Assembly: GCA_963678675.1 (NCBI GenBank)
Contig: OY783194.1
Coordinates: 30,358,278-30,422,277 of the forward strand
Length of the DNA stretch: 64,000 bases
Reading direction: 5' to 3'
Source of the DNA: Xiphydria camelus
Lineage: Eukaryota; Arthropoda; Insecta; Hymenoptera; Xiphydriidae
Position numbers and translations under genes: made by a program. The notes below the pieces were generated by a model. That model worked only from the letters and a program-made list of their open reading frames with translations, had not been told where the DNA came from and made no database searches. This document shows, one piece after another, positions 45,081-57,053 of the stretch (its first letter is position 1; the number at the start of each line of letters is the position of its first letter).

Positions 45081-45358
45081 ATGAACTAGGTACATATCGT
45101 CAGTGTCATGACAACATGTCGTATCTCCGAATTTGCTCAAAATGACATTCGCGCGCTGTGACTAATAGATTATCTCGCTGCGCATTGGTTAACTAGCAAA
45201 TTTCCTTCGAACGTGCACGACAAATCACGAACACCAACGTTCAACAATTTAACGTAGGTAGTACAATTCATACGGTTTTTTTTGTCTTTCATGAAAAGTG
45301 ACAGTTTTCGACATACGACTTTTCACAGTTTGCGACATATATAACTTTTCCGCCTGGG

Positions 45359-46090
45359 ATAATACTACGCGGGGAACGTGCAACTATAGGTACTGAGTCC
45401 GAGCTGCCGCAACTCATCACGCGCCGCGTCTATAGACTATAGTCGTCGTCGGGTGCACCTACTGCCGACGACGCGCGAACGTTCATCTCCCCGCGTCGAT
45501 TTGAAGTTTTTTCACGTGCGAAGTCAAGGCCTCAGAGGCGCTCGTACATGCACACGGAACACGGATACTTTGGTTTCCACCCGACTCGCCGCGGACGAGC
45601 TATTGATCGGAATGACGATGAAGAAGGGACTCGACGAGGACACGGGACCGAATCCCTGATGTTGTAGCTACACGTGTTTTCGACTCGAGTTTTTTCCACG
45701 GGTAAAAGTACATCGGAGCTGAGAAATGCATGGATCGCAATGTTCGATCTCAGTGATGCAAGTCGACCGACGAGAGCTCGTCTCAACGACCGCGTGCGCG
45801 CGGCTCCAGAAATATCCGCATTCGTCGTCGGCCTCTCTCGCTGACCTACTTATGTCGCCACCCCCTTCCGCCAGCCCCGTTTCGATTATTCATCATGAAA
45901 CCCGCGAATGACAACCCCTGCTCGCACGTCTCGTCGAAACCGAGGAGACGTCGCGATCTCGGCGACTAAACGCGAGGAAACGCGATATCGGTCGGCGATA
46001 AAAATAAACGAAAGTCGCGCGCGCGACGCGTTGACCGCACTACTGCGCGTGACGTAGTGACTCACTCCCGCCGTCGTCGAACGAAAGTCT
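45359..46090. other. GC-rich non-coding stretch
   Basis: Frames at 45453-45911 on both strands are without domains. It leads into the promoter-like block downstream. Confidence 0.4.
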
Positions 46091-46094
46091 CGAG

Positions 46095-46396
46095 AGCGGC
46101 CAATGAGAGACGAGGGCGCCCGCGGGACCGGCCACCCATTGGTCCCGCGACCTGGCGTGGTCCCGGCTGGTCCCACGTCATTGGCCGGCCGTGATTGCGC
46201 ACGTGCCTCGACTTGCATCAGATTCTTTTACGAGCCCTCCGAGTGCACAACACGCCTCGACAAGCGGGTCTACCGCGATAAGCGCGTGTGTGAATTTGTT
46301 TCAGTTGGTCTACAGGAAAGCTGTCTTTCTACGTTTTACTCGAAGGATGAGAAAAAAAAGTAGCGTGATTTACCTAATAGACGGACATCTTCAGTG
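46095..46396 (+). promoter_or_regulatory. candidate CCAAT-box promoter with possible first exon
   Basis: Three CCAAT or inverse ATTGG motifs stand about 40 bp apart (GGCCAATGA near 46098, CCCATTGGTCC near 46137, GTCATTGGCC near 46177), followed by an E-box CACGTG at about 46199 and an initiator-like CATCAGATTC near 46218. Such triplets are typical of NF-Y promoters. A donor-like TCAGTGAGTTAG at 46391 could end a non-coding first exon. No coding frame is convincing. Strand and start site are inferred. Confidence 0.35.
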
Positions 46397-46399
46397 AGT

Positions 46400-49300
46400 T
46401 AGTTAGAAATAGCCTTATTTATATCTACCGAGCTTTGTCGTCTGCTTAGAAGTTCATCTATTGGGTAGGTCTAATTATTCGACTCGTCATGCGGCGTTGC
46501 GCGAAGCAAAAGTGTAGCGCGCGCGCGCGCGAAAGGAATGGTTCGCAGATGCGACGGGCATTTGGGTTATTCGTGTCCGCATGAGTTTGTTTTACTCTCT
46601 ACTCTTTACTACGTGGCGCGCCGTTTAGCGTAAGTGTGCAAGGCTCCGTACGAAAGTGTGCGTCGGTGCACTTAATCGGCTGATGCGTAGTTGTCCGCTT
46701 CGTATAGATAACGTGCTCGCTGTCGTTCGCACGTAAAACTTTCGACGGTCGTTAGGGTATTTATAGGCACGCGACAATAATGTTCAGTCAAAGTGCTTCT
46801 GTAACATGGAATCAATCGATTTCGTGTTGATTTCGTTCCTTTATGCCGCCGATCGAGCTGGCCGTGGAACCTGCAAAGATTGCATGAAAATTGTAATTGT
46901 TTTATCTTACGGAACATTTTTTCGGATGAATTTAGATCAAGTTAAGGAGGAAAATCTAGATCAATAAACCATATTGCGTGAATTTTGTAAATTGCTCCTT
47001 CATTTTTTAATTTATTTGCAGTATTCTTATATTTTATGATTCGACTGTCTGAGGTCGTTGGCCGAGTCAAGGTTGCATCGAAGTGACGTTGTCCTTCACT
47101 CTTCGAGAATCTTCTCTAGACGCATCTGCGCTCTTTCCTTTTTCTCGGAGTTGACTGTTGTAATGAAAAGACGTAATGACTGAATGAGACATAATTTTTA
47201 TTTGTACAGTATCAGCTTTGCTCGTGGCGAAGGTTTGATATTGCAAATTAATGAGTCTAGACTTTTTTTTATTAACGTATAATTTTAATTCTTCTCAAAA
47301 TTCATAATAAATTAGAAATCACGATATGCGCTGTCATGCGACAGGTTATGAGACACACTTGGAAATTTTGATATATTATCGAGGTTTTGCTACCAACAAG
47401 AAAGTTAGATAATGCGCATTTCTTAAAATCATAAAAGACAGCGCTAGACAGAAAATACGATAGATGCCAAATTTGTGATATCTACACTCTGTGGTTGATA
47501 TATTTTTCTCTATTTATATCAATAAAACTATTCAAAATGAAGTGATGTGGATCGTTAAATTGTATTTGAAATAAAAATTAAGTATCGATCATTCTCTTAA
47601 ATACATTGAAACCATTCGCAGTTATTCGTGTGACTATATATTTTTTTATCTCTTAAAGTGACAAGGTCATCCGCAGCCGGAGGCTACTTATTTTCGAAAT
47701 AGTATCTCATGTCATTAGGCGGAAATCCAAGGTTTTTTCAGACTGTGTTTAATTAGGTCGTAGCACGAGGAATAATGGGAGGACAAGGTTCGCCTTCGGC
47801 GACCTGAACACAATCTTAAAAATCCGAGGATTTCAGTCAAATGACATTATACTATTTTTTCTCACGAATGCCCATTTCTCAAAACAAAACAAATAGAAGT
47901 ATACACGGCTCATTTCACGTTGCGTTTATCAGCGTGGAAAGAGGGCCCACTTCGGATTAAGCAATCTTTTAACAGCCTGCGGACTCCCGGACGGTGTCAC
48001 GAGGGAAAAACGCCATCTTACGGTCTAAAAATAGGTTGGAAAAGGCCTCGAAATGGGCATGAGTGAGGAAAAAACCAATACCGATCTTCTCGCGTCTTTC
48101 CGTTCCATGCGCCACCATCGACGCTTATCGCCCGGTGAAACAAAAGTGATTATATTTTGGCACCGCGACCTACTTACACGCGAACTGTTGGGGTAGTCTC
48201 TCGCGGCGCATGACGCCTGTGCCCCGAGGGCTGCATGAGTAAGCCCGCGTGTTTCCGAGAAACGCGCATTGCATCGAGCCCGGAGGCTAAATTAGTCGGT
48301 ATTGAGGATATCTGAAAAATCGGGACTTTTGCGAATCCCTTACGTACGTGACACTTCCGACGTGCGCGCGTGTCGTGACTATTTTTGCCGTCTTATCGCC
48401 CCTTATCGTTCGGGTGAGAGGAGGCAGCTTCTTCGTCATTTCGATGCTCCTGTTACTCGCGGCGAGGAAGGATAGAAACCGGGGAAAGCGTTTGTCTTCT
48501 TCTTCTCTGCCTGAATGAAAAGTTGATAGAAATAACTCTTCGCAATTATACAATCCTCGTTAATTACTTATTTCGATTAATTATATGGTGAAGCAATTAA
48601 GAAATCCTCTACTAATAATCGTTATTTCGTACTGGAAGAATATCTGCTATTCCTACTTTTCTTGTAATACTTCTAAATTATCCTAATCGAGGGCAGTAAA
48701 AATATCACGTAGGTATCAATTTCTGATATTAATAACTCACAATAACAATTCTGCTGGAAAATTGATCGAAATAGTGAATTGAAAAATGTCCTGTAAATAA
48801 TATTTTTCTCGAAACTTTATTTCCATCACGATCGCCGGCCAATGAAAACACCCCCAAAATCTCACAGTCGCCCAGTTTCCCATCGATCGCCCACGGCGAT
48901 AAAAATTCGCCCTCATTTTTCGGCGTATCGTTTGCCGCCAACTGCTTCTGTACACCGTCCACGTTGCGCGGCGGAGGTCGTTCGATGAAGTCGATCGCAA
49001 GACATTGTTTTCGCCTGTTTTCGCCGTACTCCTCCCATCTCCTCGGAAGGTCTCCATCCTCGATAAGAGGAGGAACGAGGTGGACTCCTTTCCTTGAGAA
49101 ACTGCATCGACATTCATTTGTTGCCCCGGTGCTACAACGATAAGGAACCACGTTCCTACTTTCCTGATAGCGACGAGGAACCGCGCGATTGTAACTCTTC
49201 CGAATGTTTCGCCCTGGAGGATTGTGGTACTCCTCGTCGCACTGATTTTTAACGTCGATGTTGCCGCAGCAACATTCGTCCGCGCTCTTCGGCGCGAAAG

Positions 49301-49914
49301 CCTCTTTATTGCGTCGTACGCTTTACGAGTTTGGATGTATATATATACATAACTCTGCGACGACAATCGCGTGACGTAACAGCCTCGGGGAGCGCGTCCA
49401 AACTTGTTTGAGTCGAACACACGCCTCTTGACCGATAAGAGTCGTGTGGGTCGCGCGGCATACGATGAAGCCGTCGCGTCGTCATATCGTCTGGCAACTT
49501 TGCGACGTACAATAAAAGCTTTTTTGTCTCAACATTGTTTTAAATTTACCTTAACGTGAGTCGCTGTTACAATGAAACCATGACGCGAAAGTAGAGGCAC
49601 TTGTATATCCTTTCTAATGGATATTAGGATGTTAATTAGTGGTTAGTAGTAATAATGAGAATGTTGAATTTAAATGCATGGGGAAGTACGTGTTTCCCTG
49701 TAGTATACGTTATCTGTTTTAGCAATCTCTACTGAATGTTCCATATTACTCATCATTTATATGTATTCCATGGCGTCCCGAACAAATTTTATCATTTTGT
49801 ATAATACAAATTTCTCATTTTTCCATTTTTTCTTTCAATCTTTATTACCACGAGTCGAAAGGAAATTGAACGAAATCGTGAAGATTTTCGTAAATTTGAA
49901 GAGGCATTGCTATA
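46400..49914. other. long stretch without recognised features
   Basis: AT-rich from 46.9 to 47.9 kb and 48.5-48.8 kb, otherwise mixed, with a CG run at about 46518-46531. The longest frames (48729-49420, minus strand) are two overlapping phases without domains. A gene lacking visible signals cannot be excluded. Confidence 0.4.
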
Positions 49915-50136
49915 CCGAGAAAAAAATTTACTTGACTCAATTAAACGTGTTTTTGAATAGTCTTTGAAGCACATTTATTCGATCAGAATGAATATCAATC
50001 GGACGTATATAAATATTATCGATTTAATTGAACAATATTTGGATTTAAAATCGATATTCATTCGAATCGAATAAATGCACTCTTAGGACTGTCCAAAAAT
50101 ACGTATATTTCGATGAAGCAAATTTTTGTCTCAGTG
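49915..50136 (+). mobile_element. MITE family E, copy 3
   Basis: TA, then CCGAGAAAAAAATTTACTTG at the left; AAATTTTTGTCTCAGTG, then TA at the right. TTATTCGATCAGAATGAATA and its inverse partner are present. At 222 bp it is close in length to copies 1 and 2 but more diverged in sequence. Confidence 0.85.
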
Positions 50137-50384
50137 TAGCCGGCAGCGAACCTCGATGAGTTCCAAATGAACTAACGTATCTGGACCAGTGACCAGCATC
50201 CACCCACGCAATGCCGTCGAGTTCTAAATATATCCCGCGGTCTACGTGGTACTACCGGTTTTAAATCTTGTTATTACGGGGCAAAACGTAACCTTGCGAG
50301 GCGAGAAGGAGAGACGAGAGCGAGTCGACGACATTTCCACCTTGTTCACGTGCCAGGAGCGACGACCCTGTCGCACCCGTGCGA

Positions 50385-50455
50385 AACAGTTGGGTTCTAA
50401 AGAGATTCGAACTTGGGTTTACAATTCGGAATGTTGACCACTACATCACGCGACT
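50385..50455 (-). ncRNA. tRNA-like fragment, possibly a SINE head
   Basis: On the minus strand GTGATGTAGTGGTCAACATT resembles a tRNA A-box region and CAAGTTCGAATCTC a B-box. The spacing between them is too short for a normal anticodon arm plus variable loop, and the T-stem does not pair well. It is therefore a tRNA relic or a SINE promoter, not a working tRNA gene. Confidence 0.35.
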
Positions 50456-50459
50456 ACTT

Positions 50460-51859
50460 GACGTTCAACGGTTGAGAATGGTGAATTTTTATTTATATAT
50501 TGACTGATGTATGGATATGATAACTTGTGTGATTTCTGAAAACTATTATTAAAATAGACTAAGATTTTCTTATCGCTATTTTATATGTATTGGTAATACC
50601 TGCACGAGGAAACGTACGCGTGTCGATGTACGTACAAAGGACATGTGAGACTGTACTAAGCGTAGATGAAATGTGTCTTCAACGGTGGAAAAAAATATTT
50701 TTGCATTCGTCACAATGCGTCAGCGTTTATCCTATACACCGACTGCGTTAATTTCGATTTTTGTCAAAAATTTGAAATATTATTTTGGCTTCGCGGATGT
50801 CATGATGTAGTACAAATTTTCTATCACTTTAATAGAAAAATTAGAAATTTAATATTTTTAATTATTGGAATAACGGCTGTTCTTTCAACGTTCACTGTAA
50901 TCCAATGAATCATGTCTCAACGCGTTGTATGCTCACACGGTAGATCGCAATCGCTAGGATTTACGCGAAAGTGGAAGTGGCACACTTCCCTTCACGAGTT
51001 TATAAGTATAGATATGACGTTCTATGGTACCCAGCTAGCAATTTAAACCTCTTCTTTTCAGTTCAATAGACTCCATCTTTTTTCAATTCTTCATTATTCA
51101 ATTCTTATAGAGACGAGAGAGTGCGGGGCAAAATCCACACGATACGACTTTTTGCAAAACTGCATACATACATTTATTAAACAAATTTGAAACAACTAAT
51201 ATACTAAAATAAATGTCGAAGCGTACAAAATTAATTTTAGAGTATAAGTACCTAGTATAAAAAAATACGTAGTAAAGGATCGTTTTACAATATCAGTAAT
51301 TGCAAGCAAATGCATTTCATTAAACCCAGTAGCGTCTATCGGTCCGTACATCGGACATCGCAAGCAACTCCCGCTTATCTCCCGCGCAGTAGATATAGAT
51401 ATCCCGTTTCTCCGTGAGTACCTACAGAACTGCTTCCTCCGCATGTACACGCCTGTACACACGTATAAACAGATGGTAATGCCATCCCTCTGTAACGTCA
51501 ATCCGCGACCTATGTAGTACGCGTTGACGTACACCTGCTACGCACCGCTGCAAGCACCATTCCGCGATATCCAGTGACATTGTCTTCACCCGTACCGATC
51601 CTACGGTCAATTTACCGCCAGCAGTCCTCCGCCAAGGATCGTCAAGACGCATTAGCCTCGGACCACCCTCGACATCGATTCCCCGTCCCACGCGGACGTC
51701 TGTATCGCTGCATCGCCACTAGACCTTTCTTCATTTTCATCAAAACTGATGATCCCGCGCGAGAACATCAAACGCGCACGTTATACAGTCGCGCGTGCGA
51801 TTCGCCGGGAAATAAAAAGGCATGCGCTCTGGATTTCTGTTTCCATTTCTTATTTTTCT
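50460..51859. other. non-coding sequence, nothing recognised
   Basis: AT-rich to 51.3 kb, then mixed. Frames at 51196-51948 overlap antisense and have no domain. Confidence 0.4.
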
Positions 51860-52030
51860 CTATAGATCCGCTGGCTGTATCGCAAAAAATACCAAATTAC
51901 TTTAAAATATGCGATATTGTATTAATTTTTGCCATACGAGGGAAATGAAATATTATTTTGTATGGCAATATTTTGCAAAAATTCGGATCGTGTCACTCTA
52001 GTGCCACACAGTCGATCACATAACGCTGGA
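51860..52030 (+). repeat. family W, copy 2 (single arm)
   Basis: TGTATCGCAAAAAATACC, AAATATGCGATATTGTATTA and GAAATGAAATATTATTTTGT follow the order of the W arms at 32.8-33.1 kb, including TGTATGGC and GTGTCACT. A partner arm was not found nearby. Confidence 0.52.
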
Positions 52031-53157
52031 ATCTGGATACACTCTGTGCTAGAATCTCGGTACTCAGTGCTCTTCATTTCAAATCGATTTTTCTCCATGT
52101 AGTTTCTAATATCAATATTAGTTGATATATTGATACTATAATAAATACATTTATTTGAGAACAATTCATTACTATTCCTACAGTCTCGCAGCTGTACTAG
52201 AATTCAGTGTGAACAGCATATCATACAGCGACGTACTGTTGGATGATGGACGTCGTATGTCGGATCCAGTGTGACTCCAGCCCCGTTGCAAATCGTGAGC
52301 CGCGCTTGTATCGCATAGATACGCTCGGAGTCGAACGTATGACAGCAGCCGCGGTGTACTGCAGCAGCCAACGCACGCCCGTCGTTAGTAGCCAGTAAAC
52401 GCGTCAGTGTCGTGTCATTCGCGCTTCAACAAATGTACACGTACGTACGGAGAGCGCGTATACGCGCACGCACGTGTGTTTCCCCCTCCCTTCCTTTTCT
52501 CCGTGTCTCTCGCGAAGCCGGGCGCGGGTGGGTGGCGCGCGTTTTCACGCGTTTGTGTGCATCTCTGCGCGCTGCGCAAGGCGAGGAGAGGGGGTCCGCG
52601 GCGGGGTGAGAAGAGAGGAAGAAGCAGTGCATTACAACCCCATGAACGCCGTTCGGCACAAACTACGCAGTTAGAGTCGAACGTGGCCGCAGCCCGGCGG
52701 TGGTGGCGGCGGTGGCGGCGGCGGTGGTGGTGGTGGTGGTTCGCTGGCCGATGGTTGGCGGTGAACGCGTTCCGCGTCATACGCTCCTCCAACAGACATA
52801 GGTACTTGCACTCTCAGCGCCCCTCTGTGTGCGCCCTCACGCACGTGTGCAGCGCGTACGAAGCGCGTGTACCCTCCCTCTGTCTTTATTCCTCTCTCGT
52901 CCCTTCTTTGTCGCGACGCTGGCCCCGAGACCATAGGTAATGGTGGCGGCGGGTGACCGTTTTCGTACGTGTGCGCGCGGCTCCGCGGGATACCGCACCA
53001 CTACGCGCACGGCGACGCACTCCTCGTCGCCGCGTCGTGCGCGCGCATTCCCCCACTCCGCGGCGCGCGGCGCGCTCGGTCGGAGTGGAGGGGTAGCTAA
53101 GCTGGAATATGCAAGCCAACCCGAAAGCTAGAACCATTACCTTACCAGACCTCGAGG
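52031..53157. other. GC-rich upstream block with a GGT/GGC repeat
   Basis: A GGC/GGT trinucleotide tract spans about 52695-52741 and generates glycine, proline or histidine frames in several phases. CpG density is high from 52.3 kb on. It may be a CpG-rich promoter region for the gene starting at 54050. The long frames here (52407-52940 and its antisense) are judged to be compositional. Confidence 0.45.
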
Positions 53158-53195
53158 AGTATAGTCGTGTTTTTCATTCGCTAAGCTCAGTCGAG
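53158..53195 (+). promoter_or_regulatory. candidate TATA plus initiator core promoter
   Basis: A TATAG word starts at 53160, and CTCAGTC, a close match to the insect initiator, has its A at 53189, the expected 29-base spacing. It lies in the GC-rich block upstream of the first coding exon and would give a 5' leader of about 860 bases, unless the leader is spliced. A pyrimidine tract ending in CAAAG at about 53911 is a possible leader acceptor. No expression evidence. Confidence 0.33.
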
Positions 53196-54049
53196 ATCTC
53201 GTGCTCCCTCTCACTGCCTTGGCGCACGTATGCGAGTCCCGTTCGTCTCGCACCGTACACCGGACTCTCGTTGAGTCGCCAGGACTCGTTTTCGCGCTTC
53301 GTCGACGCCTGCCGAGTTTTTCTCTCGAGTTCGCGCGGATTTTCGTCGGGAAGTTCTAAAGTCGCGCTGCGCCGTACCGAGTCGAGCCGTACGCGAGAGT
53401 AAACGTTTCCAGCGACGATCAGTGATTCCAACGCCGAGGGAAGAGTCGTCGGAAGAAGTTCGCCAAAGCGGAGGAACCCAACTTCCTTGGGAGGGAGAGG
53501 CAAGACGAACAGAGTGGAGCTTCGCGAGCCCGGAGTTCGGCAACCTGTGGAGCTCATGTGTCGGAGTTTCGTCGAGGCTGCTGCCACCGTCACTGTCGCG
53601 TCAACGGGATAACCGACTCGGCCCCATCGAGGAAGCTCGACCTCAGCACCTATGGAAATACATCCATTCGGGGATCCACCTTACGGACGTTCTCCCTCCT
53701 CGAGAGCCGGTGCGACGCTCAGCGCTGAATCGCGTCCACGTGCGACGGAGATATCGTCGCTGGATGTGACGATCGCGAGACGATAAAAGACCGTCCGATC
53801 GAGAGCGTCGATCGCGCGCGCATCTCCGCGATTTACTCGTCGAGCGAAATTGATCGTCGCTCTTCGAATCTTATTGACGTAGAACTCTGGACTGGTTTTT
53901 TTTTTTTTCAAAGGGAAACAGTGTTAGTGCTGTCGACGAACAGAGAGCGAGCGAGAGAGAAAGAGTTCTAGTTGCAGTGTTAGCCGAGTAAACTTTTGCC
54001 AATTTTTGCGAATCGCCCGCCAGCTTCGCCTACGCGAACGCCACTCGAG

Positions 54050-54212
54050 ATGGCCATACCGTGGCACACACCGTCCGAGGACGAGGCCGAGGCCCAGCCC
54101 GAGGGCCAGGCCGTCGCGCAGGAGCAGCAGCTCGAGGAACTCATGCTCGACCTGTACGCCGCACTGCAACAGGTCCTTCGGAGGAGGAGCGCCCAGCAGC
54201 GCGCACGAAATC
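54050..54212 (+). CDS. first coding exon of an unidentified gene
   Basis: ATG at 54050 in the context GAGATGG opens a 54-codon frame. The product starts MAIPWHTPSEDEAEAQPEGQ, so it has a short hydrophobic start, then an acidic Glu/Gln-rich stretch (residues 9-30), then an amphipathic leucine-containing segment (about 27-45, ELMLDLYAALQQVLRRR) with a basic close. Codons favour C or G at third positions, unlike the chance frames nearby. The frame ends at C|GTGAGT (donor at 54213), leaving one base of a split codon. I do not recognise the family. The helical segment could be a coiled coil or a partner-binding helix. Later exons are not identified and probably lie beyond this window. If the donor is not used, the frame runs on to a stop at 54541. 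Confidence 0.5.
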
Positions 54213-56813
54213 GTGAGTACAGTTTTCACGCATCCGATCGCCGCGCCGTCCCCCGCGTTCCCCCGACGTCGCCGGCCGACGCGATCAGCGGCCGACGAAG
54301 CGAGTCCCCCGACGACGAGAGGCGAGATGCGAAACGACTCGACGGCAGGCCGACGGAGCTAGGAATCGCACGGGGAGACGAGGGATGCGTCGCTCCCTGC
54401 CTGTTTGCGCTTTTTCCTTACTACTCGCTCTTCTCGTGCTCGGAGCAAAAGCAGGATTGCTACTACTTTGCGTTCGTCGTGGTGTTCCTGATAGTCGAGC
54501 TTCTTGCGTGCTTCTCGTGGCTTAGAAATAGAAACTTCTGAATTTTGTATCAACTTTAGAATTAAATCTCGAGAAACTCGAGTTGCAGGGCCCTGTTGAC
54601 ATTTCGTTCATTGTGATATTATTATAGCGTTCTCTCGACCGGATCGTCGCGTTTGCCATTTCTCGCATTTTTGCGGTGCTAGAGCGTTCGAATTCTGTGA
54701 ATTCGGGAAATTGATTGGGAATGCCGCGGAAACCCGGATAAACCTGTATGATCATCATGACGTTCATACAAACTACAATAATTGATTTTTCCAAAGTTTA
54801 CGTTTATTTTGCCGGATGAGTTTAGAAAAATGATCGTTCTTCAAAAAATTCTTTTGATTTACATTATGATTCAAATTAATCGTATTTATTGCAGCAACAT
54901 ACATATTTACAAAATATTGAATAAATGTTTAGCCTTTTATTTGTAATAATTTGAATCATTTAATGATACAAATACGCTTGCTTGATGATGACTCATAAAG
55001 CGCTCAATTTTGATGCATCAGATGAGCTAATACTACCTAAAGTTGCTGTATAATTTATGTATATTTGTCTATCCGGGAAATTGTTTGCCGGTTGTAGATG
55101 TGTATTGATACTTATTAGACGATTGCCTGCGGGCTGTCGTATCTTTTTTTTTATTTATTTCGCTTTGATAGGACTTTCGAACTGTATATGGATTTAGGAA
55201 ATAGTTTAGGAAATTTAGGCTAGGCGATCTTGCTGTCACCGATTGTCAAATTTTGATGTAGTGTTAATCTCGCGGATAACTGTCAAAGTTTTTTTTCACT
55301 GAATAAATACGAAGAAGTGTGAGGAATCATCTGTCTTTTTTTTTTTCGTCAATTTCGGAGTGCTCTGTTTGTAATTACTCTGAATTTTAATGCTTTGGTG
55401 GTGGTGCTCAGCTTCCTTCGCTCGATTACGCGTTTATGGTGTGCGATGAGACAAATTTTGGCGTGACACCTTGCGTGTCGATGTCGTAAGATGGGTCAGA
55501 TTTGAGTTGAATCGCAAAATGCAGAAAAAGTAACAGCGGTTATCCATCAAATTTGAAATTCTGAAACGAGTGACGTTTTTTTTTTGAGTATTGCGTCATC
55601 GGTCTCTTGACACCTGGTTGACTATACGCGATTTAACACGCATCGCACGTGTAGAGAAACAAAATTGAAATCGATAAATACACTCGAACGCGAAGATCGT
55701 CTTACGAAATTGGTCCGAAAATTGAAAAAAAAAATGTTGCAAAATCTGTCGTCGTGACGAGAATTGACGACGCGTGCGACTCTACGAAACGGTCGTTTCC
55801 AAAAAAAAAAGTCGCTCGACGACCTCGTACATCGACCGGAGAGGGATTTCGGAGCAAACGCTTGGCGCGCGCCACGTGTGCCACGTGAAGACGAGCACGT
55901 GGCCGTCCGACGTTACGTTCCAACGATACGTCGAAATTGAGCGATTCCAGGGATCTTTTAGAAAATCATCACGATGGGAAATAAATTAATTTCGATAGAA
56001 ACTACAATCGATCAATTCAGTTTTACGGCTGTTGATTACAATAAAAATGGATTTGTTTCTTATCGACTCCAAAATTAAGACAATTAATTTCGTACATAAT
56101 TTCACACGATTTCTGGTCGAATTATCCTCGATACAACGAGAGCTTTCCCTCGAATCTGCTCTCGCGCTCCGTTGCTAACTGAAAATCTCAGCGGCGCTGA
56201 AAAATCCCTCTGCAACTAACTGATTCAGGCCGAGAGTAACGGTAAAATTCATTTTTTCGTGGGAGCAATATTTTGCAAGATCTTCTCAACGTGAATGACG
56301 AACGGTCCAAGGTGATCGTCGCGCGAAGATTGCACAATATTGGGCGGACGACCGAATATCGTGTAAATAAGTCGAACTATGCGGGGGGGTCGTTGCCCCC
56401 CGTGAGTCACGCGAGGAATTTCAGCGAATTTTTTCGAAACGATCGAATGTTTATCGAGGAAGGTTCAGGGAACGGGCGTCCTCGGTTTTACAGTCGCACC
56501 TTAAACAGGTGTCTGGGAATTCCCCTCTAAGCATATCCAATCTTCCTCGTATTCTCGAGCAGTATGAACGTCCAAAAAAAATGGGCTAAATATCCGTTCC
56601 GCATGATCTGGTGTTCAGAGTAGAACAAAATAACTCGCCCACTTTTAAAAGATATACGTAAAGGTACCTATCGTAAAATTATCATAATCATTCAAAATTC
56701 GTCAAAATCTGGTTCCAAAGAGTCGAAATCCCTAAATAAATAATTTTCCGAATTTCCTGAATATTTTCCTCGGCATCATTTTCATATTACTTAATGTTTC
56801 TTTCCGACGCATG
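54213..56813 (+). other. probable start of the first intron
   Basis: It begins with GTGAGTACAG. The base composition falls from GC-rich to AT-rich by 54.8 kb. A retained frame continues to 54541 and ends in a hydrophobic run, but its middle has arginine-rich compositional character. No acceptor with a matching coding exon was found to 56.8 kb. Frames at 55702-55989 and 56273-56530 have no domain. Confidence 0.4.
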
Positions 56814-57053
56814 CATAGAGAAAAAGAATTAATTGGATCCACTAAAAATTACTTGCGGGGTCGCAAGTAATTATTTATTTACATCAACGAAATCCGTTAG
56901 GACACATTAATTAGATATCTCTTCCTTACAATCATGTGAAATAGTATATGATTGCAAGAAAGAAGTAAATACTTCTTTTATATCGATTAAATAATTACTT
57001 GCGACCCCGCAAGTAATTATCAGTAGATCCACAACTAATTATTTTCCTCTGTG
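56814..57053 (+). mobile_element. MITE family B, copy 4
   Basis: CATAGAGAAAAAGAATTAAT at the left and ATTATTTTCCTCTGTG, then TA at the right. ACTTGCGGGGTCGCAAGTAA and its inverse block ACTTGCGACCCCGCAAGTAA give long inverted ends. It lies in the presumed first intron. Confidence 0.83.

Larger units (their letters stand above)
44115..45358 (+). mobile_element. MITE family C, copy 6, apparently split
   Basis: The left part is 44115-44282 (CCCAGACGGAAAAGTTTTAT, then CCATATATGG-type words). A C right terminus (ATAACTTTTCCGCCTGGG) stands at 45341-45358. Between them lie a LINE-type tail, an L element and a J element. The two parts belonging to one copy is an inference; they could be separate fragments. 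Confidence 0.5.

Noticed and set aside
48729..49420. Two minus-strand frames of 227 and 140 residues
   Set aside because: They overlap in different phases over the same DNA and neither shows a family signature or splice sites.
52407..52940. Plus-strand frame of 177 residues and its antisense with poly-proline
   Set aside because: Both come from the GGT/GGC repeat and CpG-rich surroundings. The repeat is open in several phases.
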